Notes under the pieces: model-generated | The model's input: only the letters and a program-made list of their open reading frames with translations | What the model was told of the DNA's origin: nothing | Databases searched by the model: none | Shown: positions 1 to 10,719 of the stretch, piece by piece | How the letters are laid out: the number at the start of each line of letters is the position of its first letter | Position numbering within the stretch: the stretch's first letter is position 1 | Position numbers and translations under genes: made by a program | Origin: Diphasiastrum complanatum | Lineage: Eukaryota; Streptophyta; Lycopodiopsida; Lycopodiales; Lycopodiaceae | NCBI GenBank assembly: GCA_029204225.1 | Contig: CM055092.1 | Span: 62,336,692 to 62,400,691 of the forward strand | Reading direction: 5' to 3' | DNA: 64,000 nt

Positions 1-2585
1 AAGGTGCATTTAAAAAATGCAAGAGGCAATGGTGAATTTACTTGTTTTGAACCTTTCATAGCTTATGATTTTAGGCAAGATTTGTTATATTTCTTACCAT
101 TATGAGCTATGATGTTTAACATCTTATGTAAATGTACTAAGAAAATGAACTTGAAAGCTTGTGTAGCTAGATCATCATTGGTTGATGAAACAAATTCATA
201 TGATAGCTATGATGCCTTGATGACATACCAGACTTTGAAATTTTGTGATTTTCAATTGGATATCATGTCATTAGCATATGATTGATATATTCCATCTACT
301 TGCTCTCGGATTTTATGCAAATAAAATTGGTTATTTCATTCATGCATTGGGTGATTGTGTTTTTCATGTTTGAGATATTTTGTAAGCTTTTTATGAAAAT
401 AACTGAATCATCCTCAAAGGACACTTATATCCATTAGCAAGTATGTAGGTCTCATTGAGTTTTACTTTTGATTATAAATTAAAAAAATCATGCATAGTAT
501 TAATGATTTGTGGACTAGTCACTCTAGCATACAAAAACTTGATAATTGTGACAAATGCATGATTTTTTATCATTATGAAAAAGGAGGCCATGGGTTTTCT
601 TCGAGGAGCAGCAGCTATTTATGGGTAAGTTTTATAGGTTGTCTACCAAATATTGTGAACCATTTCGAACTGTACATTGTGAGATTCGAAATAATTCTAT
701 GGAGCTTTTGCATGGTGATTGATAGCTTTTGTGCAAGAATAGGAGGTCAAATGCTTTTGATAGGATTGAGGGATCCTAGAGATCCAGCATCTTCACTCCA
801 CATGAAAGGAATCAATGCCAAAGGTGCTAGGATGGTGCAAAGCTCTCTATCTCATCTTGGAGGTAATCAACTTCAAGGAAGTGCTTTCATGGATATGGTT
901 ATAGTTATCATCAGTTTTTAGTGGTTGATTTTCAAACTTTCATACTTGAAAATGATGTACTTATTAAACCATAATCAGGATATATATAATTTGTCATAGT
1001 TTGATAAAGCTATTTTTTTAAGAAAAGTCGTGAAAATATGACAAAAATGTAGCTTGATAAAGACTAACTTTATGTACATAATATCATTCCACACATGTGA
1101 AACATAGGCATAAGTTAGTTTTTACATAATCCCAAGAATCATTAGGCAAAAAGTCAAGTTTTTCAAGTTAAAAACAAATTTCCCAAATTTTAGCCTTTTT
1201 CAAGAGGTGCAATTTGATTGGATGACCATAAATTTGTATGAGGCTTTAGGAGGAGCCCAAGGACAAGTAAATGTATCATCCCACACGTGTGAAACAGATC
1301 AGATCATATCAATCCAAGCCTCAAATTTTTTGCATATACTCTTTTGTGGAGCTCATTTGGTAAGAATAATTTGAAGGATTTTGCATCAAACTAGTCTCTC
1401 TCCATTTGTATGCATTTCGGTGGATCCAATGCCTTGACAAGTGCTAGAACTTTGCTCTCTAATTTTTATTCGTACAGCAGCAGACTGTGGTTCACACATG
1501 TGAAACCTCATTGATCACTTTACACTTTGCTTTAGAATGCTCTGGCTTACGTATCAAGATATTATCTATTCAAGCTTGCATTTGGTGATAGAAATGTTGA
1601 TTATAATGCAACCAATCACTCTTGTAAATTGAATAAATCCATTTCACATTATTCTCACTAGTTACAATTTTCATTTTTTTCTGCAATTAAAAAAAAAAAG
1701 GTTGAAAATGCAATTGACATTGTCTCATGAAGATCTTGTTCTCATGTTGGAGAGTCATTCTCTATCATGGACAACTATGTGACAATTCCTTTGGCCATTT
1801 CAATCATTTGACACCAATAGGTCTATTTTACAATCTAAAGATTTTGTTATCGCTCACACCTACAATTTCTCTTTGTTGTTTGTCTCTTACAAGCAAGGTA
1901 ACAACTTTTTTCATGCAACAATAGGTTGATTTAGTATAGCAAAAATATCTTATTATTGTAAATTTAAATCATGAATACAAACGGAATATAATCTTACTTT
2001 GATAAATTAACAAAAGAGGTCACAATAGTTTGTGGTTTGTTTTCTAATCAAATCCAGTTTAAACACAATACGAAAAAAAAAGCCAATTTTATTCACAAGG
2101 TTCGCAATGACAGCCAACTTATATATCTTATTACTTGAAGATTTATTGATAGCTTGTGAGCTAAAATCATGCGTGTGAAATTATTTTATTCGCTAATAGG
2201 ATATCCAAAAAAATTTGGATCACAAATCTATACAACATCATTATTCATCTTATGTCAAATGCTACATATCGATCTTTGAGTCATGCCCATCCAACATTAT
2301 GTCAAATTCTTGTGCATGAATCACAAAGTATTAGTTACATTCAATCATTTGCACTCAAATAGAATGCTCTAAAATTTTAAAGCCATACTTTATAGATGAG
2401 TTGTGGAAGGAAAACCATTTGCACATTGTACCAAGATTTGGGTTGTTCATTTCAAGATATTTTCAAAGAGCAAGGAGGGAGAACGTAGAGACTTCCTCCT
2501 AGAAGTGGGGAGCCAACTGTAAGAAGCTATGGAGCAAAAAAAAAAACCAGCAAGATGATGGTCCACGATCCATAGTAGGATCCGA
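1..2585. other. AT-rich spacer, no supported gene
   Basis: No recognisable gene was found. One open frame of 143 codons at 490-921 has no motif or family resemblance and is probably chance. A palindromic CACRTGTGAAAC motif recurs three times (listed separately). Confidence 0.6.
1090..1506. repeat. Three copies of a CACRTGTGAAAC motif
   Basis: The motif CACACATGTGAAAC or CACACGTGTGAAAC occurs at about 1090, 1282 and 1493, so at spacings near 200 bp. The core is a perfect palindrome of the E-box/G-box type. Related copies (TTCACACGTG) occur near 37690 and 38410. It could be the residue of an old dispersed repeat or a cluster of bHLH/bZIP sites. No gene lies next to it. Confidence 0.4.
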
Positions 2586-2598
2586 GGCTCTGATACCA
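2586..2598 (-). other. Primer-binding-site-like motif (initiator Met tRNA)
   Basis: Read on the minus strand this is TGGTATCAGAGCC, the usual copia primer-binding site. No coding region follows on the left, and the adjacent right-hand sequence does not begin with the expected TG. It is probably a solo remnant of a minus-strand copia 5' end. Confidence 0.4.
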
Positions 2599-2806
2599 TT
2601 ATCGAGAAAATGGACAAGATCACACAATGGTAGAATGACTCTGGATCTCCACCCACTATCCTTTACCTGGCTCTACACCCACAGGCCACCATATAGCTTG
2701 GACCAGCGCTAGATCTCCAAGAGATCATGCACACCTCTCACATGCACAATGCACACTGTGCATGTGAAGCACTTAGGTTCTACTCAAGTCTAGGGACCCA
2801 CCCTTA

Positions 2807-3052
2807 GTTACTAAGGGTGTCCTACACTTAGTGGCACTCCCTAGGGATATAGACCAAGCCCTCTAGATCCGAACTACGGGGCTGAGTGTCACCCCACCAC
2901 GACCCCTTAGGGACTAACGAGTTACTAAGGGTGTCCTACACTTAGCGGCACTCCCTATGGATATAGACCAAGCCCTCTAGATCCTAGTACCTAAGGGTTA
3001 TTATCCCGAACTACAGTGTCACCCCGTCGGGACCCCTTAGGGACTAACGAGT
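2807..3052. repeat. Two-copy direct tandem duplication, about 114-bp unit
   Basis: The segment starting GTTACTAAGGGTGTCCTACA at 2807 is repeated at 2921 with a few substitutions. The second copy carries about 18 extra bases before the shared tail (CCCCTTAGGGACTAACGAG). It is non-coding and may be internal repetition of an LTR belonging to the primer-site remnant just to the left. Confidence 0.75.
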
Positions 3053-4116
3053 CACCTATACCCTTCTGTTTGCCAATGGCCATAACAGGTACCATTTGTA
3101 CATCAAACAGTCCATGCAGGTAAGTTCCACTACTGCATGCCCCATTTCTTGGAGTGGATGTAATTGGGTTCCCAATCTTGCCACAATATTTGGCTTGAGG
3201 ACTATCCCAAGGCCCGAGATGTGATTTATGCAACATAAAAATTAAAATAAATCTTCCTCTTAAGAGAGGACTTTTACATCCCAATACCTCGAAAATTTAC
3301 TAAGTTTCACGTAGATATGGTAGATTCCATGATTCTTGAGACCATAAAACAAAAATGTCCCACATGAAGCTGACATGTGGGCAGACTATGAATCTTGAAG
3401 TCCAAAAAACTGTAGTATCAGATTATGTGCCATAAATGTCTCTCAAGAAGTTCAGGAGGACATTACAACCTGAAAAAAAGTAAAAAATTGTGGCTATAAA
3501 AAGTAAGCCACAAAGTCAAATGCTTTGGCATTCCTTTACTCTTGAGAGAGGAGTTTTTTATAACCTCCACAATGAAATAACAGCCATTCAATTATGGCGA
3601 GGCCATTAGGACTTGCCATAATTTGAAGGCCATTTTTCCACTAAAAATCCATTCCCCAGTACAAAAGTTGCATGCTTGACGTTTTTCTGATAATATTTCT
3701 GTTTCTATTGATTTGCATGAGCAATAAAATTCACACGAGAAATTACAGAGTAGAAAATGTACAACGTATGGTTTATTTAGAGACAATTTACAACACATAA
3801 CACGAATAACTCACATCAAATTCATCACCACAATTTGTTGAGAGGTTTGGTGTAACAAATGCTTCTTTCTCGTCATCCATCGAACTGTGGAAACCATGGC
3901 ACCACTCTAAAGACTTAACGAAGCCAATGGAGACTGAAGCTCATCAAAACGTCATCAAATGTTATTAGATACATAAATAAACTGCTGAAACAAAACTTCT
4001 TTATCTTTTAAACGACTCGTGCATTTTATCTATCTATCTTTAAAGGGGAAAGAAAAATGCCTCTGAGAAATATAGAGGTGCATTCTGTCCAGGTTGTGGC
4101 TGCCTGGACTGATCGA
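3053..4116. other. Spacer downstream of the bL33 gene
   Basis: AT-rich sequence with no recognisable gene. It includes the presumed 3' flank of the minus-strand bL33 gene. Short open frames here have no recognisable content. Confidence 0.5.
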
Positions 4117-4290
4117 TCACTTCATTTTGGCCTCCGTAAAGAGTACGTGCTTTTTTACCACAGGATCGTACTTGCGAAACTCGAGCTTGTGCGGCACTTT
4201 GCGCGGATTCTTGCTGGTGACATAAAAGTAGCCAGTTCCTGCTGCGGAGATGAGACGCACTAGCACGGATCCTCCCTTGCCTTTGGCCAT
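4117..4290 (-). CDS. Mitochondrial large-subunit ribosomal protein bL33 (57 aa)
   Basis: A 57-codon intronless frame encodes a small basic protein of the bL33 family, a component of the large ribosomal subunit near the E site. The N-terminus is [20 protein letters not shown], the middle holds KLEFRKYDP and the end is [10 protein letters not shown]. These are hallmark bL33 segments, and 57 residues is a normal family length. There is no cysteine, so it is the zinc-free form. Plastid bL33 is normally encoded in plastid DNA, whereas plant mitochondrial bL33 is a short nuclear-encoded protein without an obvious cleaved presequence, so a mitochondrial role is inferred. The ATG has a strong start context (ATCCATGGCC), and no in-frame upstream ATG gives a better fit. 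The gene is intact and isolated among repeats. A plastid-derived or mitochondrial insertion is less likely but not excluded. Confidence 0.9.
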   Translation of the reverse strand: MAKGKGGSVLVRLISAAGTGYFYVTSKNPRKVPHKLEFRKYDPVVKKHVLFTEAKMK

Positions 4291-4999
4291 GGATCGATAG
4301 ATCGATCCACCACCTTCTCTCGCTCACTCCTTCCTGATCGCAAAGATCAACAGAAACTTATTTTCAGGATCTCAAATTCCTGAAAACGTAGTACTACTCT
4401 CATCAGCAATGATCATCCATACATTTTGCCTGGCATTTAGGGTTAGGTTAAACAAAGAGCAAGAGATTTTAATTTGCAATTGTGTATGAACTAGCTACCC
4501 AATTTTGTCCCAACTCGAGTCAACTAAGAATTTTAACGACAAGTGAAATGCATGAGATATTGAATCATAGATTAAAGACTAGCGAAATGCATGCGATATT
4601 GAATTATAGATGTTGCATAAAAGCATTTTTTTTTAATAATTCCATGCTTTTTCGAATTTCAAAGTATAATAAAGGCTAACCACCGATTGATACAATATTG
4701 CTCTACATGAAGCGCATTGAATGTAAAGACTTAAATTGGAGCAAACCGGCTTGTTGTACTTGAAATATACATTCTTTGTTGTACGTTCTCAGACGAACAT
4801 GCAACCGACGCTAACCTAATTATAGAACTATTGTGTGCTCTTTGTTCTCTGCTAAATTTCTACAATTACTATAATGAAAGCATTTGATTATTCACAATAT
4901 GAAGTTTTTGCCTATCGTGGATGTTTCTTATGTGTAATAACTATTTGTGAATTCTCTACAATTCTTAACTCAGTAAGTTTAGACCACGAACAAGCAATA
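4291..4999. other. Upstream flank of bL33 and spacer
   Basis: Positions 4291-4440 are the 5' flank of bL33 on the minus strand. A short tandem duplication lies at 4542-4611: AGTGAAATGCATGAGATATT at 4542 recurs at 4581 with two changes (period 39). Nothing else is recognised. Confidence 0.5.
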
Positions 5000-5376
5000 T
5001 CCTTGATAAGAGATGGGAAAGCATATCGATGGATTTTGTGGTTGGACTTCCGAAGACCCAATGGCACAATGATTCTATTTGGGTTGTTGTGGACAGGTTA
5101 ATTAAGTTAGTTGTGTTCATACCAGTTAAGTTAATTATTAAGGCTTCTAATTTAGCCCAGATCTTTGTTGAGATATTATTTCGGTTGTATGGACTGTCGA
5201 GTGACATTGTTAGTGATAGAGATTTACAAGTCACTTCTGGTCAGCAGTATTCCATAAACTGAAAACTTCTCTTAGTTTTAGTTCTTCCGTTATCTTGATT
5301 TAGATGGCCAAACAGAAAAGACTAATCAGAATATGGAAAATATGTTGAGGACATATGTTTCTCAAAAAGCAATCTC
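5000..5376 (+). pseudogene. Ty3/gypsy (chromovirus-type) integrase fragment
   Basis: From 5029 the frame reads MDFVVGLPKTQ, then DSIWVVVDRL and, further on, LYGLSSDIVSDRD. These are the first two catalytic-Asp regions of a gypsy integrase core. The open frame ends at 5262, and beyond it the frame is shifted, with recognisable residues up to about 5376 (the ENMLRTYVS region). The glutamate part and the rest of pol are missing. It is the left arm of an inverted repeat with 5735-6008. Confidence 0.75.
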
Positions 5377-5399
5377 AGTGAGAAGATTACCTTCCTTTT

Positions 5400-6008
5400 A
5401 TTGAGTTTGCATACAATCTAGTTCATAAGCTAAAGAACCAACTTTTCATACAATCCTGAATGGTCCACAATATCAGATAGACAGTTTATAATGCTTTACG
5501 GTACGTAATGTCTTAGAATCTTTTGGAATCCTAAGATATACCCAGTCATCAACTTTAAAATCTCCGGGATATCTCTTAAGGTCGACGTAGTGCTTAGCTC
5601 CTGAGCATTTCGGATACTATCCTTAGCCACTTGTAACATTTCTTGCATATCATGCAGGAAATCAGCAACTTTCTGGATCTTAACAGATTTCGTCTCCACA
5701 TTCACCGGAGATCTAGGTTGAAAACCGTTCTATGAGAAACATATGTCCTCAACATATCTTCCCTAGTTTGATTAGTCTTTTATTTCTGGCCATCTGATTC
5801 AAGATGATCAGAAAAACTAAAACTAAGAAAAGTTTCCAGTTTATGGAATACTGCTGACCAGAAGTGACCTGTGAACTTAGGATCTCTATCACTAATAATG
5901 TCACTCAGCAGTCCATACAACCGAAATAATCTTTCAACAAATATCTGGGCTAAATTAGAAGCCTTAATAGTTGACTTAACTGGTATGAACGCAGCTAACT
6001 TATGTAGT
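5400..6008 (-). pseudogene. Ty3/gypsy integrase fragment, inverted copy with C-terminal part
   Basis: Read leftwards from 6008 this repeats the core seen at 5100-5376 (KASNLAQIFVE, LFRLYGL, SDRDPKFTGHFW, ENMLRTYVSH-like). It then continues into the integrase C-terminal region (VNVETKSVKIQKVADFLHDM at 5700 down to 5650). Several stops and frameshifts are present. It belongs to the same family as the fragments at 36240-37185 and 38575-38985, which carry a chromodomain. Confidence 0.75.
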
Positions 6009-6144
6009 GGACATTTCCTATCCTTCTCTCAACCCTAGATCCAAGCACACAAGCATCAAGGAGGTGATGAGGATCAACTAGTTGTCACGCAAAGATTCGT
6101 TCCCATGAAAGCAATAGCATATTTCATATTCTAGCATGTTCATA

Positions 6145-6948
6145 TGTTGGGAGTATTCCTACCATGCGTGTAAATAAATAAAAAGTCAAAGTTAGTAGAA
6201 ATAGTTGCGAGGGTCGTGGCATCCGCGTAAGCCCATGGCCCAATGAGCACTTGTAAATAAATAATTATGGACATAAACTTGACTTTGGGCCATGTAATTA
6301 AAAAAAATATTAGAAGGCCAAAGTTAAGCTTAAACTTTAGTTTCTAAGTTTGTAAAATAGTCAAAGGTCAAATGGTGGTAGGTGGGGTGTGCTTCTTCCT
6401 ACACCATAGATTCATTTGTGTTTCTTCTGGATGGTGTGGATTTCCATCCCACCTTCTTGCAAGTAGCCAATAGAAAACAAGGGACAAGGGCCACCCCAAT
6501 GATAAATCGGCACCATTTGTAACCATTTTCCATGCTTATTGAGGAGGAGGAAACTCTACCATTTTGGAGAGAAACATCCTCATTAGTTATTCAATACTTG
6601 CTAATGCCATTGTGTGTTTGCTTTTTGCTTTCTAGTTTCCATGTTTTTGGTTTCATTAGTTAATGTTTCTCCATTAGCATGCACAATGAGCAAATGAACT
6701 AACATCCCCTCTCACCCTCATTCTCTCTCTCTTCCTCTACATCTTCCATCTATCTAACTATCTCTCTCCCTCTCTTTTTCACTCCAAATCACGATATGTG
6801 TGTGGTTAGTGTAGGAAAGGGTAGTGTTAGGAAAAAGAGTAGAAAGCATCTAAATCTAGGAACTTGGCATAGTTAGGCAAACTATCTAGTGTTCTAACCC
6901 TTTTTGATAGGCGGAGGGCTACTCACCATCGAATCTACACACCCTACA
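6145..6948 (+). repeat. 5' LTR of gypsy element A
   Basis: It starts TGTTGGGAGTATTCC and ends ACCCTACA, one base before an Asp-tRNA primer site. About 804 bp, with a pyrimidine-rich stretch near 6715-6780. No second copy was found in the window, so the left boundary rests on the TGTTGG start and is tentative. Confidence 0.55.
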
Positions 6949-6949
6949 G

Positions 6950-6967
6950 TGGCGTCGTTGTCGGGGA
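6950..6967 (+). other. Primer-binding site for Asp tRNA (element A)
   Basis: TGGCGTCGTTGTCGGGGA matches the plant gypsy Asp-tRNA primer site TGGCGCCGTTGCCGGGGA except for two C-to-T changes, as expected from deamination of methylated cytosines. It fixes the plus orientation and the LTR end. Confidence 0.75.
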
Positions 6968-8267
6968 TAGGTTTTACTAATCAGTTTAGTTGCATTCTTA
7001 GTTGTTTTTGCTTTTTTAGAGTGTTTTTAGCTGGTTTTTGGGGTAGATTTAGCTTGTTTTATGTGATTTCTTGTGTTTGGACTATTCTCAGCTATCAGAG
7101 GAGGTGTGAGAGGGTAGTGGAAACCCAAAACAACCTCTAAGGGCTTGGCATCCATTCACAAAACCGAAAAAACCATAAAAATAACTCAAATCTGTTTTTG
7201 GAGGGAAAAGAAACAAAAATCCCATCAGATTTTGTTTATTCAGAATCCAATGGAAACCAGCCTTTGCTTGATTGGCAGCAGCTCCATGGTACTGTCCCAG
7301 ACCTGCATAGAAGCCTGCGAAGGTTCCTACCAATCAAATCTGAAAAAATCCCAAAAAAACCATAAAAAATTAAAATTCCCTTGAAAAATCAAAAAAAAAA
7401 TTCAGATCTTCATAAGAACCTTCACAGAGCTCTCTGAAGTTCCATCTCAGTGAGACCATGACACAGAGAAGCTTGCGAAGGTTAGTTCCTAGTATAAGTG
7501 CTCTTGCAAAGGTTCCCCAATTGAGAAAGTTGGGAAAATCAGGCAGAACCCTCGTAGACACCCAAATTTTCAGTTCCAGTGGCCAAGAACCTTCCTAGAG
7601 AATTCTGAAGTTCCATCTCAGTGAGACAAGGACACAGAAGAGCCTGCAAAGGTTAGTTTGACTCCAATGAGCAGGAAATTGAATGTGAGTGTTCTAAAAT
7701 CACTAAAATCAAAAGACCCATCAAATCCTCGCAGAAGTAATCTTCGTAGACCATCCCAATTCTTCAAAATGTCTTTTTCCATCAGTAATGAAGCCTTTTG
7801 AACCTTTGTAGATAGCTATAACTTATTGATCTGTAAGAATGAACCTTCCCCCCATGGAACAGAGCCAAATCCAGCCCCTAACAAGCTTGCGAAGGTTAAT
7901 TCTCAACAGATCTGAAGAAATCAAGATTTTTGATTTCAAAACAGTGAAAGAACCTTCGCATAGCCAACCCTCGCATGAGTAACCTTTGCAGACCAGATCA
8001 ATAGTTAGATCTACACCTGATCTAGCTACTGTGAAAATCTCAGGCCAATCGAAACAAGGATCAGAAAGATATCAAGGAAAACCCACCGTAAGATGCCTAA
8101 AATCACACTATCGGCCAATCGAGCTGATTAGGTTCGTAAGATCCAGATTGAATTCTACTGAATCAGCAAGATCCAAAATCCTTGGACTTTACTGCCAAAT
8201 GAATCTGAGATCCAGATGATCAATAGCCAGAAGAATAGCGAATCAAGCACCAAACCTTCCCAGAGTT
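6968..8267 (+). other. Leader of gypsy element A, with AACCTTCGC motifs
   Basis: About 1.3 kb between primer site and gag, without a supported gene. AACCTTCGC or its complement GCGAAGGTT occurs at 7317, 7475, 7889 and 7951, with further near-matches (for example 7587 and 7804). Motif copies also lie after pol in elements A and B. Confidence 0.6.
7416..7664. repeat. Direct duplication of about 78 bp, period 171
   Basis: The segment GAACCTTCACAGAG... with GAAGTTCCATCTCAGTGAGA at its centre (7416-7493) recurs at 7587-7664. Both copies end near a GCRAAGGTTAGTT motif. It lies within the leader of element A. Confidence 0.7.
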
Positions 8268-9645
8268 GTAGCCGTGCAAATCGAGGCAGAAGCAGAACCA
8301 GGACCAATGGATCCTATGGGTCAATTTGTATCTGTCACACCCTTGCAAGCAGTCCGGAGAGCACCTCGCATGGAAATACCTAAATATGATGGGACATCAA
8401 ATCCCGTCATATTCATCTAGATCTACGAGCAAGCGTGTGAAATTTATGGAGATCGACGGACACCGGCAGAGAAACTGATGTTGTTCCCCATGTCTCTAGT
8501 AGCGGTGGCGCAAGATTAATTCTTCAACCTATCGGACGAAGAGAAAACCATGTGGGAAGGGGTTAAAGCGGCTCTCATCATGCGCTTTAAACCGTGAAAG
8601 TTCATGGAAGATCCGTTTCTCCTGCTAAACAAAGTGAAAATGGGAAACAGAGAATGGGTCAGGGACTACATAGAACGGGTCAAGCACTTAAGATCCGAAG
8701 GCAATGTAGCCCTAACTCTCGATCATGCGGTTATTATGTGGTTCCTCGTGGGACTACCATGAAGTATTAGAAGAGAGCTAATAAGACGAAAACAGTACGC
8801 TACATTGTAGGAAGCCATGGAAGATGCCATCAGGGAAGAAGACGAGGGTTCCGACGATGAATCATATCCGACTACCCATAATCCAACTCCCTCGGTAGCA
8901 TCATCATCTCCTACGCATCTCATATCTCAACAGATCTACCGATGGAACAAATGACGAAGTTACATAAGTAGCAGATGGAAAAACTAACGGCGCAGTTTGA
9001 TCAGAAACTGAAGGCCTTGCAAGGAGCTGTAGCACCAACTCCAAATTCACCGGAATAGAATCAGCTGCAATATCCCCGACGAGAGAATGTATGGTGTTCG
9101 TTTTGCACCCATAACCATAATGCACATGAGTGTCCAGTGTTGAAGCAAAACCTCAAGCTGAGACAATAGTATTGCCACTTCTGCAATGCTTCATTGCACA
9201 AAATGGCATTTTGTCCATTCAAATTCATGATCATACAACAAAAGAGGAATCAATACCAGACCTCCTACATGTATCATCAAGGGACACCAAATGCAGCACC
9301 GCCCATGGAGCGCCAATGAATCAGCAGTGCATGGCACTACCTGCACCACCTGGGCCAGCTAACAATCAGGTGTCTCATGTAAATCTGGCCACAGTTGAAC
9401 AAGAACCACCACCCCAACCTAAGCAACAGTAGTGGTACGGTCTGGAAGAGGTGTTTGTCGATCCGACAATCAACGAATACTATGCAACCTATTCTACACA
9501 ACTTCAACGTTAGGGAGGTAGGATCTATGGCTGCTATGGATGCGGCAAAGGCCACAGAATTGCTGAATGTCCTTATAAGGGACAGTATATGGCCTTTTGC
9601 AGATAATGCGGATAGGTTATTGCTACAAGAGTTGTCCCGTTAAAC
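8268..9645 (+). pseudogene. gag of gypsy element A
   Basis: Capsid-type Retrotrans_gag content is visible from 8268: MEIPKYDGTSNPVIFI, then WEGVKAALIMRFKP, VRDYIERVKHLR and MWFLVGLP, broken by in-frame stops such as the TAG at 8418. Nucleocapsid knuckles follow near 9090 (CSFCTHNHNAHEC), 9175 (CHFCNASLHKMAFC) and 9525 (CYGCGKGHRIAEC), in more than one frame. The first and last fit or nearly fit CX2CX4HX4C spacing. The product would have packaged element RNA in cytoplasmic particles. The copy is dead. Confidence 0.75.
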
Positions 9646-10719
9646 CTAGAACAAGTGCACCCTTGAATTTAATCACAGTACAAACAACAACAGTTCCAAG
9701 AAGGATGCCACAAGAAAAGAAAAAGCCCCACGTTCCAATGCTAGCAGTTATGCGAGTGCAGAAACGGAAGGGAGTGGCCCCATCACCACCTCAATCAGTA
9801 TCAATGGTTGATGACCAACCCTTAGCTGCAGGACCATATCCGAATGTGAGGGAAGAAGGAAAGATATACCATAAGGTCTGCCATTGGGTACAAAAAGCAC
9901 AAGAAGAGGAAGCTGCACAAGCCCGAGAAGCTCCTGCAGAACTTCAGCCTATGGAAGAACCAACACCACCAACAGCCTCCCCAGTGAAAACAAATCAAAA
10001 TGATTGCTTGCAGCATCATGAACCACCATTCCATATGGAAGTGCCAGAGGTCCCATAGACAGGTTTGCTCACCAATTTACTGTCTAGCCGCGTGAACTTA
10101 TCTCTCGGTGAGTTACTGCAAATTGCACCTCAAGTCAAGAGCATCCTAGCTAAATGGGCCAAAGTAGAACCAGAATTAGCAGCGGAAGAGCCCTTATACC
10201 GTGCAGGCTATGAAGGAACGAGCAATGTCCTCCATATCGGGACAGTGTGAGAAAAAGACGACCACAACATCACACTGCCTATCAAGCATAAGAGGTTCGA
10301 GGACAAAGCAACAATGGTAGATGGAGGATCAGGTGTAAATATGATCTCCACTACCTTGTATCAGAAATGGGGTTTACAAGGATTGAAACCAGCAAAATTT
10401 GCCATCAAGTTAGCAAATCAAACCAAAAGATGTAGTTGACGACATCCTGATAAAAATAACAAGAATGCAGTTTGTAATCACTTTTGTGGTGATAAACATA
10501 CCAAAATCCCCTTCTGCCAACTGTATTTTCCTAGGAAGACCTTGGTTGAGGATCGCGCAAGTGGTTCACAACTGGGGAACCGAAAAACTCGCCTTCAAAA
10601 TCAGAGAGCAGGCTGTAAAAATTGATCCTACCACATGGGCGGTGAAACCAATTACACAAAAAGTTGATGACGGATTGTACGTCCACCACTAATCACACAA
10701 TTGATCGCCCAAGGCAAGC
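9646..10719 (+). pseudogene. Gag-pol linker and aspartic protease of gypsy element A
   Basis: A Pro/Gln/Glu-rich linker (about 9690-10060) is followed by VNLSLGELLQIAPQVKSIL and then the retropepsin motif MVDGGSGVNMIS near 10317. The conserved IFLGRPWLRIAQVVHNWGTE follows near 10530. DGG instead of D[ST]G also occurs in element B (VIDGGSRVN) and is known from plant Tat-type proteases, so it need not mean loss of function. Stops at 10058, 10250 and elsewhere, and frame changes, break the gene. Confidence 0.7.

Noticed and set aside
490-921. 143-codon open frame
   Set aside because: No recognisable motif, no coding-like neighbours, and the region is AT-rich spacer. Probably a chance frame.
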